The notes under the pieces: generated by a model
What the model was told of the DNA's origin: nothing
The model's input: only the letters and a program-made list of their open reading frames with translations
Database searches by the model: none
Shown here: piece by piece, positions 48,322 through 56,544 of the stretch
How the letters are laid out: every line of letters begins with the position of its first letter
Numbering within the stretch: the stretch's first letter is position 1
Source of the DNA: Vibrio lentus
Lineage (GTDB): Bacteria; Pseudomonadota; Gammaproteobacteria; Enterobacterales; Vibrionaceae
Direction: 5' to 3'
Assembly (NCBI RefSeq): GCF_030409755.1
Contig: NZ_JAUFQE010000002.1
Coordinates: 372,001 to 436,000 of the forward strand
DNA: 64,000 nucleotides
Translations under genes and position numbers: made by a program

Positions 48322-48378
48322 TGCGCAATTGTTCGAAAGCCAGTTCGCGCTATGCTGACTTATGTTGCAAGCATCATC
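48157..48378 (-). pseudogene. 5'-truncated paralogue of the small lipoprotein gene at 50177
   Basis: On the minus strand a frame runs from an in-frame stop near 48379 through NISQHSANWLSNN and then AAIGSEFNRRGLSKSWCD to the same C-terminus (SAVVLPAN) as the lipoprotein gene 2 kb away. The last 55 codons are about 96% identical in DNA; the part before that is only distantly similar. There is no start codon or signal peptide. The rest of the gap to 48502 holds nothing recognisable. Confidence 0.8.
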
Positions 48379-48502
48379 TTAAAATACCGCTCTTTATGGG
48401 TGGCCTCTTGCTATCTGAAGTATGTCCAAAATTGAGATGTGGTTACGTACTTTTTCCCCTCGAATGAAACCCAATTTATTGTTTTTTCCTTTACTGGCTC
48501 GA

Positions 48503-49135
48503 CTATAGGTTGGATCTGTGACTTGTTACTGCGAGTACGATGGCTGCAGTTAAAAGCGCTGAGCCTCCGATTTTATTCAGGTACGTTGGGTGATCTTGCA
48601 TAAACCCAAGAAGCTTCTTGGCAGAGATGGCGTAAATCATCACCCAGGTAAAATCCAACACTGCCATTGTGGGGCACATCACCAACATTTGTGATAACAG
48701 GGGCTTAGTTGGGTCTATGAACTGGGGGAAGAATGCAGTGAAAAAGACAATCGCTTTGGGGTTACCCGCTGCAACGAAGAAACCACTTAAATAGAGTCTG
48801 TGGCCTGAAATCGCGGTGGGTGAATTGGTGGTTATTTGTGCATCACACTCAGGTTTATCACGCAACATCTTGATACCCATATACAGCAATGTTGTGACCC
48901 CAAGCCACTTGATAACGGCGAACGCTAGTTCAGACGTTGACATTATGATGCCAAGTCCAACTGCAACAATGATCATCTGTATGAAGTTTGCTGAGATATC
49001 GCCTAGTGCCGTAAAAATAGCTTTATTAACGCCATATTTCATTGAATGAATGACGCCCAACAAAATGCTGGGACCTGGCGTCATGGTTAAGATAAGTGAA
49101 GCGAGGCAGAAGGTTAGCCATGTTTCTACAGTCAT
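48503..49135 (-). CDS. LysE-family amino acid exporter
   Basis: Inner-membrane exporter of the LysE/RhtB type, 210 aa with six hydrophobic helices. The family motif appears as LASLILTMTPGPSILLGVIHSMKYG, with AAGNPKAIVFFTAFFPQF in the second half. Substrate unknown (amino acids or homoserine lactone-like compounds in the family). It diverges from a LysR regulator 90 bp away, the usual ArgP/LysG-like arrangement. The pair lies between two direct repeats. Confidence 0.9.
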   Translation of the reverse strand: MTVETWLTFCLASLILTMTPGPSILLGVIHSMKYGVNKAIFTALGDISANFIQMIIVAVGLGIIMSTSELAFAVIKWLGVTTLLYMGIKMLRDKPECDAQITTNSPTAISGHRLYLSGFFVAAGNPKAIVFFTAFFPQFIDPTKPLLSQMLVMCPTMAVLDFTWVMIYAISAKKLLGFMQDHPTYLNKIGGSALLTAAIVLAVTSHRSNL

Positions 49136-49225
49136 TTGTTTTCTCCGGGTGACTAGTATCTATTTTTCGGAAAAAGTAGTCTGCTAGCATAGAGATAGAT
49201 ATCAAAATAACCTGAGGTTATATAA

Positions 49226-50143
49226 ATGGTTGAAGACTTGGAAAGCATCCCATCATTAGTCCCCAAATTACTTCTGCAGTTACTAGCGCTCGGAAGTATC
49301 ACTGATGCCGCTCTGGTATTAGGAGTCAGCCAACCCGCTGCGAGCAAAGCTCTTCGACGTGCTGAAGATGTGTTAGGTTTCGCTTTAGTTCGAAGAGACA
49401 GTCGTCCCTTATTGTTAACAGCGGAAGGGAGGTTGATTGCTGAGTTCGCCAAACAGCAGGAATTGCAGGGAGAGGTGTTATTGAGACAGCTTCGACTTAT
49501 TCAAAAAGATGGCGCTGGACAGGTGAAAGTGGCTTCTTTTGGCGCATCCGCTTCCACACATATTTTACCCAGCCTAATTCATGCGATCAGCCAACACTTA
49601 CCTCAAGTTAAAATTGAAATAAGCGAGTTTACTGACGAAGGAGCATTATTAGCATTGCGAGAGGGGCGCGTAGATTTTGCAATCGCGGTTGATAAAGAGT
49701 ATTTAGATCTAGATATCATCCCAGTTTTTACTGACCGTATGGTGGCTTTAGTTCATGAAGATGACCCTTTATCCCAGTTGTCAGTTTTGTCGGCTGTGGA
49801 TATCGAAGATCGAGATTTTATACTGAGTAAAGGGGGCAGCGAGGCGCTCATTAGAGAATGGTTTAAGCTATCAAAATCTCGCCTTAAAGAAAAACACACC
49901 ATTGTTCAATTGACCTCGATACTTGCTTTGATTAGAGCGGGCTTAGGTGTTTCTATTGTTGCAGAGCTTGCCGTTCCAGAATCTCATCCCAGCGTAAATG
50001 TTATTCCTCTTGCGCCCGAGTACCCTCGTAATATTTGTGTAGCGAAAAGAAGCGGTTGTTTTTCTTCGAACGCAGCCAGGTTAACTTGGGATTTTTTGAG
50101 TAAGAATAGGGCACTTAATTACCTAAGCAAGCGAGGTCATTAA
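49226..50143 (+). CDS. LysR-family regulator of the LysE-type exporter
   Basis: A 305-aa activator-type protein. The winged helix is LLALGSITDAALVLGVSQPAASKALRRAEDVLGFALVRRDSRPLLLT, followed by the sensor domain (VKVASFGASASTHILPSLIHAI; VDFAIAVDKEYLD). Divergent from the lysE-type gene, so it most likely controls it in response to the exported substrate. The C-terminus is complete. The gene ends 34 bp before the lipoprotein gene that forms the right direct repeat. Confidence 0.9.
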   Translation: MVEDLESIPSLVPKLLLQLLALGSITDAALVLGVSQPAASKALRRAEDVLGFALVRRDSRPLLLTAEGRLIAEFAKQQELQGEVLLRQLRLIQKDGAGQVKVASFGASASTHILPSLIHAISQHLPQVKIEISEFTDEGALLALREGRVDFAIAVDKEYLDLDIIPVFTDRMVALVHEDDPLSQLSVLSAVDIEDRDFILSKGGSEALIREWFKLSKSRLKEKHTIVQLTSILALIRAGLGVSIVAELAVPESHPSVNVIPLAPEYPRNICVAKRSGCFSSNAARLTWDFLSKNRALNYLSKRGH

Positions 50144-50176
50144 GTGCGAACAGACGTTTAGCTGTCATTGCCTCAT

Positions 50177-50341
50177 TTAATTCGCAGGCAAAACCACCGC
50201 AGACGCTTCTTCCTCTGAATCTTCTTTGTCTTCGACTTGTTCAGCTACCCAATCAATCGTCTTTGTTAGATAAAGCTTGTTGGTTTCGGTATCACACCAA
50301 CTCTTTGATAATCCTCTTCGATTAAATTCACTGCCAATTGC
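50177..50341. repeat. Direct repeat, right copy (partner 48157-48321)
   Basis: The intact gene supplies this copy; see the left copy for extent and identity. The boundary at 50341 is abrupt. Confidence 0.9.
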
Positions 50342-50515
50342 AGCCAGTGTTTGGTTACTTGGTCTACCGTAATACAAGGTGTCGCACAGTTGCAGATTCG
50401 ACATCGATTGTGGGTATGAATTAACCGATGATGAGTTCATGCTTAGTGCTTTCGATTGATTGTGAGTGCATCCGGTTAGGCTTAACAGAAACAAGGTAGC
50501 TAGAGCTATTTTCAT
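50177..50515 (-). CDS. Small lipoprotein, unknown function
   Basis: A 112-aa exported lipoprotein. I start at the ATG at 50515 because it gives a clean signal (MKIALATLFLLSLTGC, Cys16 lipidated); the ATG at 50560 adds a non-signal tail. The mature part has LQLCDTLYYGRPSNQTLAAIGSEFNRRGLSKSWC, a Cys-x(n)-Cys domain resembling small Vibrio lipoproteins, then an acidic tail (EDKEDSEEEAS). Its 3' half is duplicated at 48157-48321. Function unknown. Confidence 0.82.
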   Translation of the reverse strand: MKIALATLFLLSLTGCTHNQSKALSMNSSSVNSYPQSMSNLQLCDTLYYGRPSNQTLAAIGSEFNRRGLSKSWCDTETNKLYLTKTIDWVAEQVEDKEDSEEEASAVVLPAN

Positions 50516-50818
50516 GGATCTTAGGTTCACGAACGATGACTGATACATGATTATGAGCATGTACGATAATGCTATTTGTCAGTATTTTGCCAAACGACGG
50601 ATTAGCGGGATCTTGGTACCAGTTCTTCTGGCACGGCTAACGCTATATGTTATCTCTGATACTCATCTTGTCATGCCGGAGGCGGTGAATTAAAAATGCA
50701 CCAAAGGTTAAAATGCTCTTTAATTTAATTGGTGAATGCGCAATTTTGTACAAAAGCTGAAAGAGCCGATAGAGTAGACTGATGAATCGCTCGGTGATTA
50801 GCAGGTTTGAGGATGGTT

Positions 50819-51652
50819 ATGGAGAACAAGAAGGGCTCTAAAGAGAAAGCCGATTATAAGGTCACGGAAGAACTCGGTGGTCTTGAGATCCTCAATGCTG
50901 AATACGAAAAGCAGAATTTCTCACGTCATAGTCACGAAGGTTATACGTTCGGTGTGATAGAGCAGGGTGCTCAGCGTTTTTATCGAACCGGCGGCCATCA
51001 TATAGCCCCCCAAGATGCGATCATTTTGGTCAATGCAGATGAGGTACACAGCGGACATTCTGCCACTGAAGGTGGTTGGGCATATCGTGCAATGTACCCA
51101 CTTCCAGAACAACTCGCCAAGATCACTCAAGAGTTGAACCTGCCTAACTATGGTGCCCCTTATTTCCCAAGAGCCGTTGTTGAAGATCCAGAGCTCGCCA
51201 ATCAACTGAGGTTGGTTTTCAATACGATTGAAGAATCAGATAATCGCCTGCTCAGAGAAACCTTGATGTATGGGATGTTGGTTAAGTTAATCAGCAGACA
51301 CGGGAAATCGAGTCTAACGCCTCAACTGGATAGCAAAGTCCAACGTCAGCTTATACTGGTAAAAGAGTTTCTTGATGACTTTCCACAAGCGGATGTGTCA
51401 CTCGATGAGTTGTCTAAGCTAGCTGCTTTGAGTCCATTTCATTTGGTGCGCTCATTTCAAAAAGAATTTGGTCTTCCTCCGCATGCTTATCAGATCCAGT
51501 CTCGATTAAGGTTGGCTCGTACGCTCCTCAAACAGGGGCATTCGATTTCCGATACGGCTCAAGAATGTGGTTTCCATGACCAAAGCCACTTCCATCGTCA
51601 CTTTAAGAAAGCCAACGGTTATACGCCGGGTCAGTACGTAAAGATGCGTTGA
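50819..51652 (+). CDS. AraC-family transcriptional regulator
   Basis: A 277-aa regulator with an N-terminal cupin (FSRHSHEGYTFGVIEQGAQRF; HIAPQDAIILVNADEVHSG) and a C-terminal pair of helix-turn-helices (SLDELSKLAALSPFHLVRSFQKEFGLPPHAY; SISDTAQECGFHDQSHFHRHFKKANGYTPGQY). The ATG at 50819 is best spaced from GAGGA. azlC begins 100 bp downstream on the same strand, so it probably controls the AzlCD exporter. The 303-bp gap before it, shared with the divergent lipoprotein gene, holds no other gene. Confidence 0.9.
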   Translation: MENKKGSKEKADYKVTEELGGLEILNAEYEKQNFSRHSHEGYTFGVIEQGAQRFYRTGGHHIAPQDAIILVNADEVHSGHSATEGGWAYRAMYPLPEQLAKITQELNLPNYGAPYFPRAVVEDPELANQLRLVFNTIEESDNRLLRETLMYGMLVKLISRHGKSSLTPQLDSKVQRQLILVKEFLDDFPQADVSLDELSKLAALSPFHLVRSFQKEFGLPPHAYQIQSRLRLARTLLKQGHSISDTAQECGFHDQSHFHRHFKKANGYTPGQYVKMR

Positions 51653-51752
51653 GATTTGTGCTTTATACCTTAGATATAGAGCAAGTTTGTACAATCGAAT
51701 AAGTTAACCCTCTCTTACATTGAATAGCCAATGCAAAGAGAACTAGGAAAAT

Positions 51753-52487
51753 ATGGATAACAACACAATGAATAGACGCACGCAGTTATGGAAAGGCGTT
51801 TTGGCTGCGATGCCCTTGAGTATTGCTGTAATACCGTGGGGCATATTAGCTGGCTCGTATGCAATAGATGCTGGTCTGAATCAGCTTCAAGCTCAGGCTA
51901 TGTCTGCGATTTTGTTTGCGGGTTCAGCGCAATTAGTGGCGGCGGGGATGTTCAAATCGGGCATTGGGTTAGGGACTATGTTGTTAACAACATTCTTTAT
52001 TACTTCAAGGCATTTTCTTTATAGCGTGTCGATGCGCGACAAAATTAGTCATCTTCCGGCTCGCTGGCGTCTATTGCTCGGTTTTTGGCTCACCGACGAA
52101 CTGTTCGCGATTTGCAGTGGGCAGTATCAACAAGAATTTAATCGTTGGTACGCGGCGGGTGTAGGTGGTGGTTTTTATCTGGTTTGGAACATCGCGAGTT
52201 TCGTCGGCATTGTCGCAGGAAGTCAGATTCCGTCACTCAATGAAATCGGTCTCGATTTTGCGGTCGCGGCAACCTTTATTGCTTTGGTTTTCCCATTAAT
52301 CAGAACCTGGCCAGTCGTGGTATGTGTTGTGGTGTCTTTGATCGCCTCCGTTGCCTTGTCAGTCAACAATGTTGAAGGTGGCCTTATGATTGCTGCTATT
52401 TCGGGTATGTTAGCCGGCTTTATCAGCGAGTCATTTGTGGAACGTAGAAACGACAATAAGCTCATCAAAGAGGGGGATTCGGCATGA
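51753..52487 (+). CDS. azlC: AzlC-family amino acid exporter, large subunit
   Basis: Membrane protein of 244 aa, large subunit of an AzlCD-type branched-chain amino acid exporter. Family blocks: PLSIAVIPWGILAGSYAIDAGL, FAGSAQLVAAGMFKSG, TSRHFLYSVSM and FWLTDELFAICSGQY. Its stop overlaps the azlD start (ATGA), so the two subunits are made together. An AraC-type regulator precedes it. Confidence 0.9.
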   Translation: MDNNTMNRRTQLWKGVLAAMPLSIAVIPWGILAGSYAIDAGLNQLQAQAMSAILFAGSAQLVAAGMFKSGIGLGTMLLTTFFITSRHFLYSVSMRDKISHLPARWRLLLGFWLTDELFAICSGQYQQEFNRWYAAGVGGGFYLVWNIASFVGIVAGSQIPSLNEIGLDFAVAATFIALVFPLIRTWPVVVCVVVSLIASVALSVNNVEGGLMIAAISGMLAGFISESFVERRNDNKLIKEGDSA

Positions 52488-52813
52488 TCTGGCTATCGAT
52501 ATTCCTCATGACCGCGATTGTTTTCCTTAGTCGATATTTGTTTCTAGAACCGGCCATCCCGCTTCGATTAAACAGCACTGCGAGACGATTGTTGCGTTAT
52601 TCGAGCCCTGCGGTATTAACGGCAATCTGGGGGCCGATTGTGTTCGCACCAGAGCAAGCTTTTTGGCCAAGCCTAGAAAACCCTTATTTAATCGGCGCGG
52701 TAGTGACTGGGCTTTTGATTTGGAAAACGGGTAATGTGCTGCTAACGATCGGTGTCAGCATGGCGGTGTTCTTGTTCTACAACCTTGTCGCGGTTGATTT
52801 CCTTTTCTCTTGA
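52484..52813 (+). CDS. azlD: AzlD-family amino acid exporter, small subunit
   Basis: A 109-aa partner of AzlC with four short transmembrane segments. It has the AzlD start IWLSIFLMTAIVFLSRYLF and RLLRYSSPAVLTAIWGPIVF. It overlaps azlC by four bases. With AzlC it should form a two-component exporter; specificity is not visible. Confidence 0.9.
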   Translation: MIWLSIFLMTAIVFLSRYLFLEPAIPLRLNSTARRLLRYSSPAVLTAIWGPIVFAPEQAFWPSLENPYLIGAVVTGLLIWKTGNVLLTIGVSMAVFLFYNLVAVDFLFS

Positions 52814-52863
52814 TTCCCAATATTGATTTTATGTTTTCCCCGTAATTTAAGGGCTATATAACT

Positions 52864-53169
52864 ATGATTACTTGTTATGTTCGATATGTAATTGATCCTA
52901 AGAAGATAAAGGAGTTCGAGACCTACGCAAAAATGTGGATTCCTTTGGTGACTAAATTTGGCGGTCAACACAATGGTTACTTTTTGCCATCAGAGGGTGC
53001 GAACAATATCGCGTTAGCACTATTCTCTTTTGATAGTTTGGCGGCTTATGAGGAGTACCGTACTCAGTCGCTAAATGATCCTGAGTGTATCAAAGCCTTC
53101 GAATTTGCTGATGAGGTCGATTGTATTGTTAGTTATGAACGTAGCTTCTTTAGACCTGTTTTTAACTGA
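52864..53169 (+). CDS. NIPSNAP-family protein
   Basis: A 101-aa dimeric alpha-beta barrel protein (MITCYVRYVIDPKKIKEFETYAKMW; HNGYFLPSEGANNIALALFSF). Small NIPSNAP proteins have unknown roles, perhaps binding or modifying small hydrophobic molecules. It is 50 bp after azlD on the same strand and may be in the same transcript. Confidence 0.85.
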   Translation: MITCYVRYVIDPKKIKEFETYAKMWIPLVTKFGGQHNGYFLPSEGANNIALALFSFDSLAAYEEYRTQSLNDPECIKAFEFADEVDCIVSYERSFFRPVFN

Positions 53170-53250
53170 TTGACCTTGCAACGCTTGGCGTGGTGACTTC
53201 TAATGTATTGATTCACTATTTGTGTATTTAGGTTCTGGTAAGGAGTTAAT

Positions 53251-54042
53251 TTGGCTAAGAAGTATTATGTGGTTTGGAAAGGTCGTACACCGGGTATTTT
53301 TACTACTTGGAATGAGTGTAAGTCGCAAGTCGATGGTTTCGCTGGTGCGAGATATAAATCGTTTCCAACATTAGGCGAAGCAGAGTCCGCTTTCGGTGGT
53401 AAAGCATCTTCTGCGTCTAGTTCTGCTTCAACATCTGGATCTTCATCGACCAAGCCAAGTGTTGCGGGTAAGCCTAAGAAAGCGAAAGTTCCACCTCTTT
53501 CTGAGCAGCAAATCTCTGAAATGCCTTTCGATATCAAGATATACACAGATGGCGCTTGTGAGCCGAACCCTGGTGAAGCGGGCACAGGCTTAGCAGTCTA
53601 CTTGAACAACGAATTAACCGAGTTGTGGTATGGCTTGTATCAGCAGGTTGGAACTAATAATACAGCAGAGCTGCATGGCTTGAAGCAAGCATTTATTCTG
53701 GCTAAGGAAAAGCTGAAAGCTGGTTTATCTGTCGCGATTTATTGCGATTCTAAGTACTCGATTGATTGCATCACCAAATGGGCTACAGGTTGGGAGAAAA
53801 AAGGCTGGACGAAGTCGGGGGGCGAAATTAAAAACCTCGATATCATTAAGCCTGCGTATGCCCTTTACCAAGAGTTGGCTTCTAGAATTACCATTTACCA
53901 CGTAAATGGCCACGTCGGTATTGAAGGTAACGAGCTTGCCGACCGAATGTCTATTGTGGCGATTGCTTCTAAAGAGCAAGACTTGAGTCGATATACTGAA
54001 ACTGACGATCTCACTGAAATCTTAGCTTTGCGAGCGGGCTAG
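53251..54042 (+). CDS. Ribonuclease HI with N-terminal viroplasmin domain
   Basis: A 263-aa enzyme degrading RNA in RNA-DNA hybrids. Residues 1-48 are the hybrid-binding viroplasmin domain (KKYYVVWKGRTPGIFTTWNECKSQVDGF), joined by a Ser-rich linker (about 49-75) to an RNase HI domain. The four metal-binding residues are seen in KIYTDGACEPNPG, NNTAELHGL, IYCDSKYSI and GNELADRMS. It starts with TTG at 53251, six bases after AAGGAG, an unusual start. A separate housekeeping rnhA elsewhere is likely. Confidence 0.92.
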   Translation: MAKKYYVVWKGRTPGIFTTWNECKSQVDGFAGARYKSFPTLGEAESAFGGKASSASSSASTSGSSSTKPSVAGKPKKAKVPPLSEQQISEMPFDIKIYTDGACEPNPGEAGTGLAVYLNNELTELWYGLYQQVGTNNTAELHGLKQAFILAKEKLKAGLSVAIYCDSKYSIDCITKWATGWEKKGWTKSGGEIKNLDIIKPAYALYQELASRITIYHVNGHVGIEGNELADRMSIVAIASKEQDLSRYTETDDLTEILALRAG

Positions 54043-54151
54043 CAAGAGTCAAAAGTTAGAAAGTGAGTTAACCAAAGCGCTACTGTTTATATTAAGGTAA
54101 CGCTTTGTTGTATGCTCCCGCCTCATTTCACTCAACTTGTTTAGTCGAAGA

Positions 54152-55297
54152 TTAAGCTGGGTTTTCTATCCAGTGAGACAGTTGTTGAGCTTGTTTCAAC
54201 GAATTAAAACTCTCTTCCACTCTTGTTCTTGCTTTAATCCCCATCTCTGTTTTGTCATTGCAGCTCAACTGCGCAAAACGCTCAATCGCTTCTCTTAATT
54301 CCTCAACGTTTTTCTCGCTAACCACAAACCCTGTCTCTGGAGTGACGATCTCCTTACAACCCATGATATTGGTGGTAATCACTGGAGTTCCCACGGCCAT
54401 CGCTTCTTTAAGTACCAGTGGACCTGTGTCCACACAACCCGTTTCCGAGAAGCAGAACGGTGCGATCAAGCTATCGTAATTCGTTAGGTTCACTTTCACC
54501 CATTCGTGGGGCTTAGCTCCTAGAAAATTGACGTGTCGAGTTAAACCTTGTTGCTCAACTTGTGTTTTTAATTGTTGTTCTAAATCGCCAGTGCCGACGA
54601 TATCAAGATGAATGTCGAGAGGTTGGGCAATCGGTGCCAACGCATCTATAAGATGGTGAATACCTTTTTGTTCAACTAATCGGCCAAGAAAAACGAGTCG
54701 AAGTTGCTTGGCGTCGGTTTTTGGGTGTGGTTGGAATTGTTTAGTATTTACACCACAGTGAAGGAGCTTGATATTCCCTTTTGCCATGTTGTTGAAATCG
54801 GTGAGCATGTCTTTGCAGACCGCAACCACAAAGTCACTCGATGAAATTTTGTATTCAATATCGTAAGCAAATTCGTAGACATCGTGACCATGGGCAACAA
54901 ACGAACAGGTAATATTGAGAAGCTTAGCGGCGACAATCGCATGTGCGGTGGTGTGTTGGCAAAAATGCGCATGAACATGGTTAACGTCTTTTTCTGCGAG
55001 TTGTAACGCCAGCTTAAATCCATAAGCGAAAAGTGAATTTTTAGGCATGCTATTTTGCTTTGAAACAAACGAAAGCGCTTTAACAAAGCCGATCCAGTTG
55101 ATGTTGGTTATCTTGCCCGCCCGAACATCCTTGCCAATTTTTATGATGTCATAGTCGAATGACTTTTCGCTGTCCTCAATCTTGAACGTCATCACACAGA
55201 CGTCGTGCCCACACGCTTTAACGGAGTCGACTTCGGTTTGAATGAAGGTCTCACTGAGGACAGGATAAGTAGGCGCTATAAATGCTACTTTTTTCAT
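54152..55297 (-). CDS. Family 4 glycosyltransferase (colanic-acid-type)
   Basis: GT-B glycosyltransferase of 381 aa. The start KVAFIAPTYPVLSETFIQTEV matches the family that adds sugars to surface polysaccharides. The nucleotide-sugar site is LVFLGRLVEQKGIHHLIDAL, and EAMAVGTPVITTNIMGCKEIV contains the E(x7)E motif. It diverges from a GT2/flippase pair across 305 bp, so all three probably build one glycan. Confidence 0.88.
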   Translation of the reverse strand: MKKVAFIAPTYPVLSETFIQTEVDSVKACGHDVCVMTFKIEDSEKSFDYDIIKIGKDVRAGKITNINWIGFVKALSFVSKQNSMPKNSLFAYGFKLALQLAEKDVNHVHAHFCQHTTAHAIVAAKLLNITCSFVAHGHDVYEFAYDIEYKISSSDFVVAVCKDMLTDFNNMAKGNIKLLHCGVNTKQFQPHPKTDAKQLRLVFLGRLVEQKGIHHLIDALAPIAQPLDIHLDIVGTGDLEQQLKTQVEQQGLTRHVNFLGAKPHEWVKVNLTNYDSLIAPFCFSETGCVDTGPLVLKEAMAVGTPVITTNIMGCKEIVTPETGFVVSEKNVEELREAIERFAQLSCNDKTEMGIKARTRVEESFNSLKQAQQLSHWIENPA

Positions 55298-55431
55298 TTT
55301 TTGCTCCCTTGATGAAGGCCACTATAGTAAACTAAGCAAAATACGAACCAAGATTGAATGGGGTTTTAGGGAGGATTTTAGAGGAAAGGGGATGACTTTC
55401 TTATGGTTATCGCGAAGGTGGGGCTGATTTT

Positions 55432-55462
55432 CTCAAAATGGTAATCAAATTAAAATTTTGAG
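55432..55462. repeat. Inverted repeat in the divergent glycan promoter region
   Basis: CTCAAAAT (55432-55439) and ATTTTGAG (55455-55462) around 15 bases, in the 305-bp gap between the two glycosyltransferase genes. Possible operator. The rest of this gap holds no gene. Confidence 0.45.
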
Positions 55463-55602
55463 TTTCTCCGCTGTACGCACCTTGTCGTCATTTTGCGAAT
55501 TAGTTCGTAAGACATTGATATGAAAGCAAACCAATAAGCCTAAGCTCTCGGCACAGAACATGCACTCTTAGCTGTATAACGTATAAATGTGAGAGCGTCA
55601 TT

Positions 55603-56529
55603 ATGGCTAAAGTAAGTATTATTATTCCTACCTACAACTGTTTAGATTACCTGCCGAAAGCAATCGGCAGCGTGTTAAAACAGACTCATCAAGACGTTGA
55701 GCTAATCATTATTGACGATAACAGTAATGATGGAACGTCCACTTACCTCGCATCGATTGATGATGAACGTATTATTACGCTATCAACCTTAGGTGTTGGT
55801 GCCCCTCAAGCGAGGAACTTAGGCATTGATAAAGCGACGGGCGAATACATTGCTTTTTTAGACGCTGACGACTTTTGGTTTCCAGAAAAAATCGAACGAC
55901 AACTTGAGTTTCATCAGCGCTACCCAGATCTTGCGATGAGCTTTACTAACTACGAACACCTCACTGAAGACTACCAAGTGATTATCGACTGTTTTAGTTA
56001 CTGGTCGCAGTTTCAAGACCAAGACGAATTGTTCATTAATATTGAGAGCCCGCTAGAATTCATTATCGAAAATAACGTTATTGGTACCTCAACCGTCATG
56101 GTGAAAGCTGATGTGTTCTCTCAAACCAACAGCTTTGATGCAGATATTAAGTATGGGGAAGACTGGGAGTTATGGCTTCGAATGAGTGAGAACCACCAGA
56201 TCGGGGTGTTGAATTCAGTGCAGGTTGGTTACCTAATGAGGGCGAGTTCCGTTACTCAAACGGAAAGCCTTAAGCTGAGAAACCTGCAGTCAATAGAATC
56301 AATTCTTCAGCGTTACCAAAATAATAGTGAGCATTGGAATTTAAGGTCATCTAGTTTCAAGGTTGCTAAGGCGAGAATACTAGAGGGCTACGCTGACTAT
56401 TACCGAGGTTTACAACAAAACCGACAGGCGGTTGCCTACAGTTTTCGCTCTCTGGTGATGGCTCCACAGAAGAGAACCTTGCGACACCTGCTCGGAGATT
56501 GTAAAAGTTTCCTAACGCCCGCTTGGTAA
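55603..56529 (+). CDS. Family 2 glycosyltransferase
   Basis: GT-A glycosyltransferase of 308 aa. The N-terminal KVSIIIPTYNCLDYLPKAIGSVLKQTHQDVELIIIDDNS and FLDADDFWFPEKI (the DxD metal motif) are clear; KYGEDWELWLRMSEN is the catalytic base region. It is followed by a flippase after 15 bases, so it should add a sugar to a lipid-linked repeat unit. The acceptor and sugar are unknown. Confidence 0.92.
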   Translation: MAKVSIIIPTYNCLDYLPKAIGSVLKQTHQDVELIIIDDNSNDGTSTYLASIDDERIITLSTLGVGAPQARNLGIDKATGEYIAFLDADDFWFPEKIERQLEFHQRYPDLAMSFTNYEHLTEDYQVIIDCFSYWSQFQDQDELFINIESPLEFIIENNVIGTSTVMVKADVFSQTNSFDADIKYGEDWELWLRMSENHQIGVLNSVQVGYLMRASSVTQTESLKLRNLQSIESILQRYQNNSEHWNLRSSSFKVAKARILEGYADYYRGLQQNRQAVAYSFRSLVMAPQKRTLRHLLGDCKSFLTPAW

Positions 56530-56544
56530 AGGATAGGTGACGCT

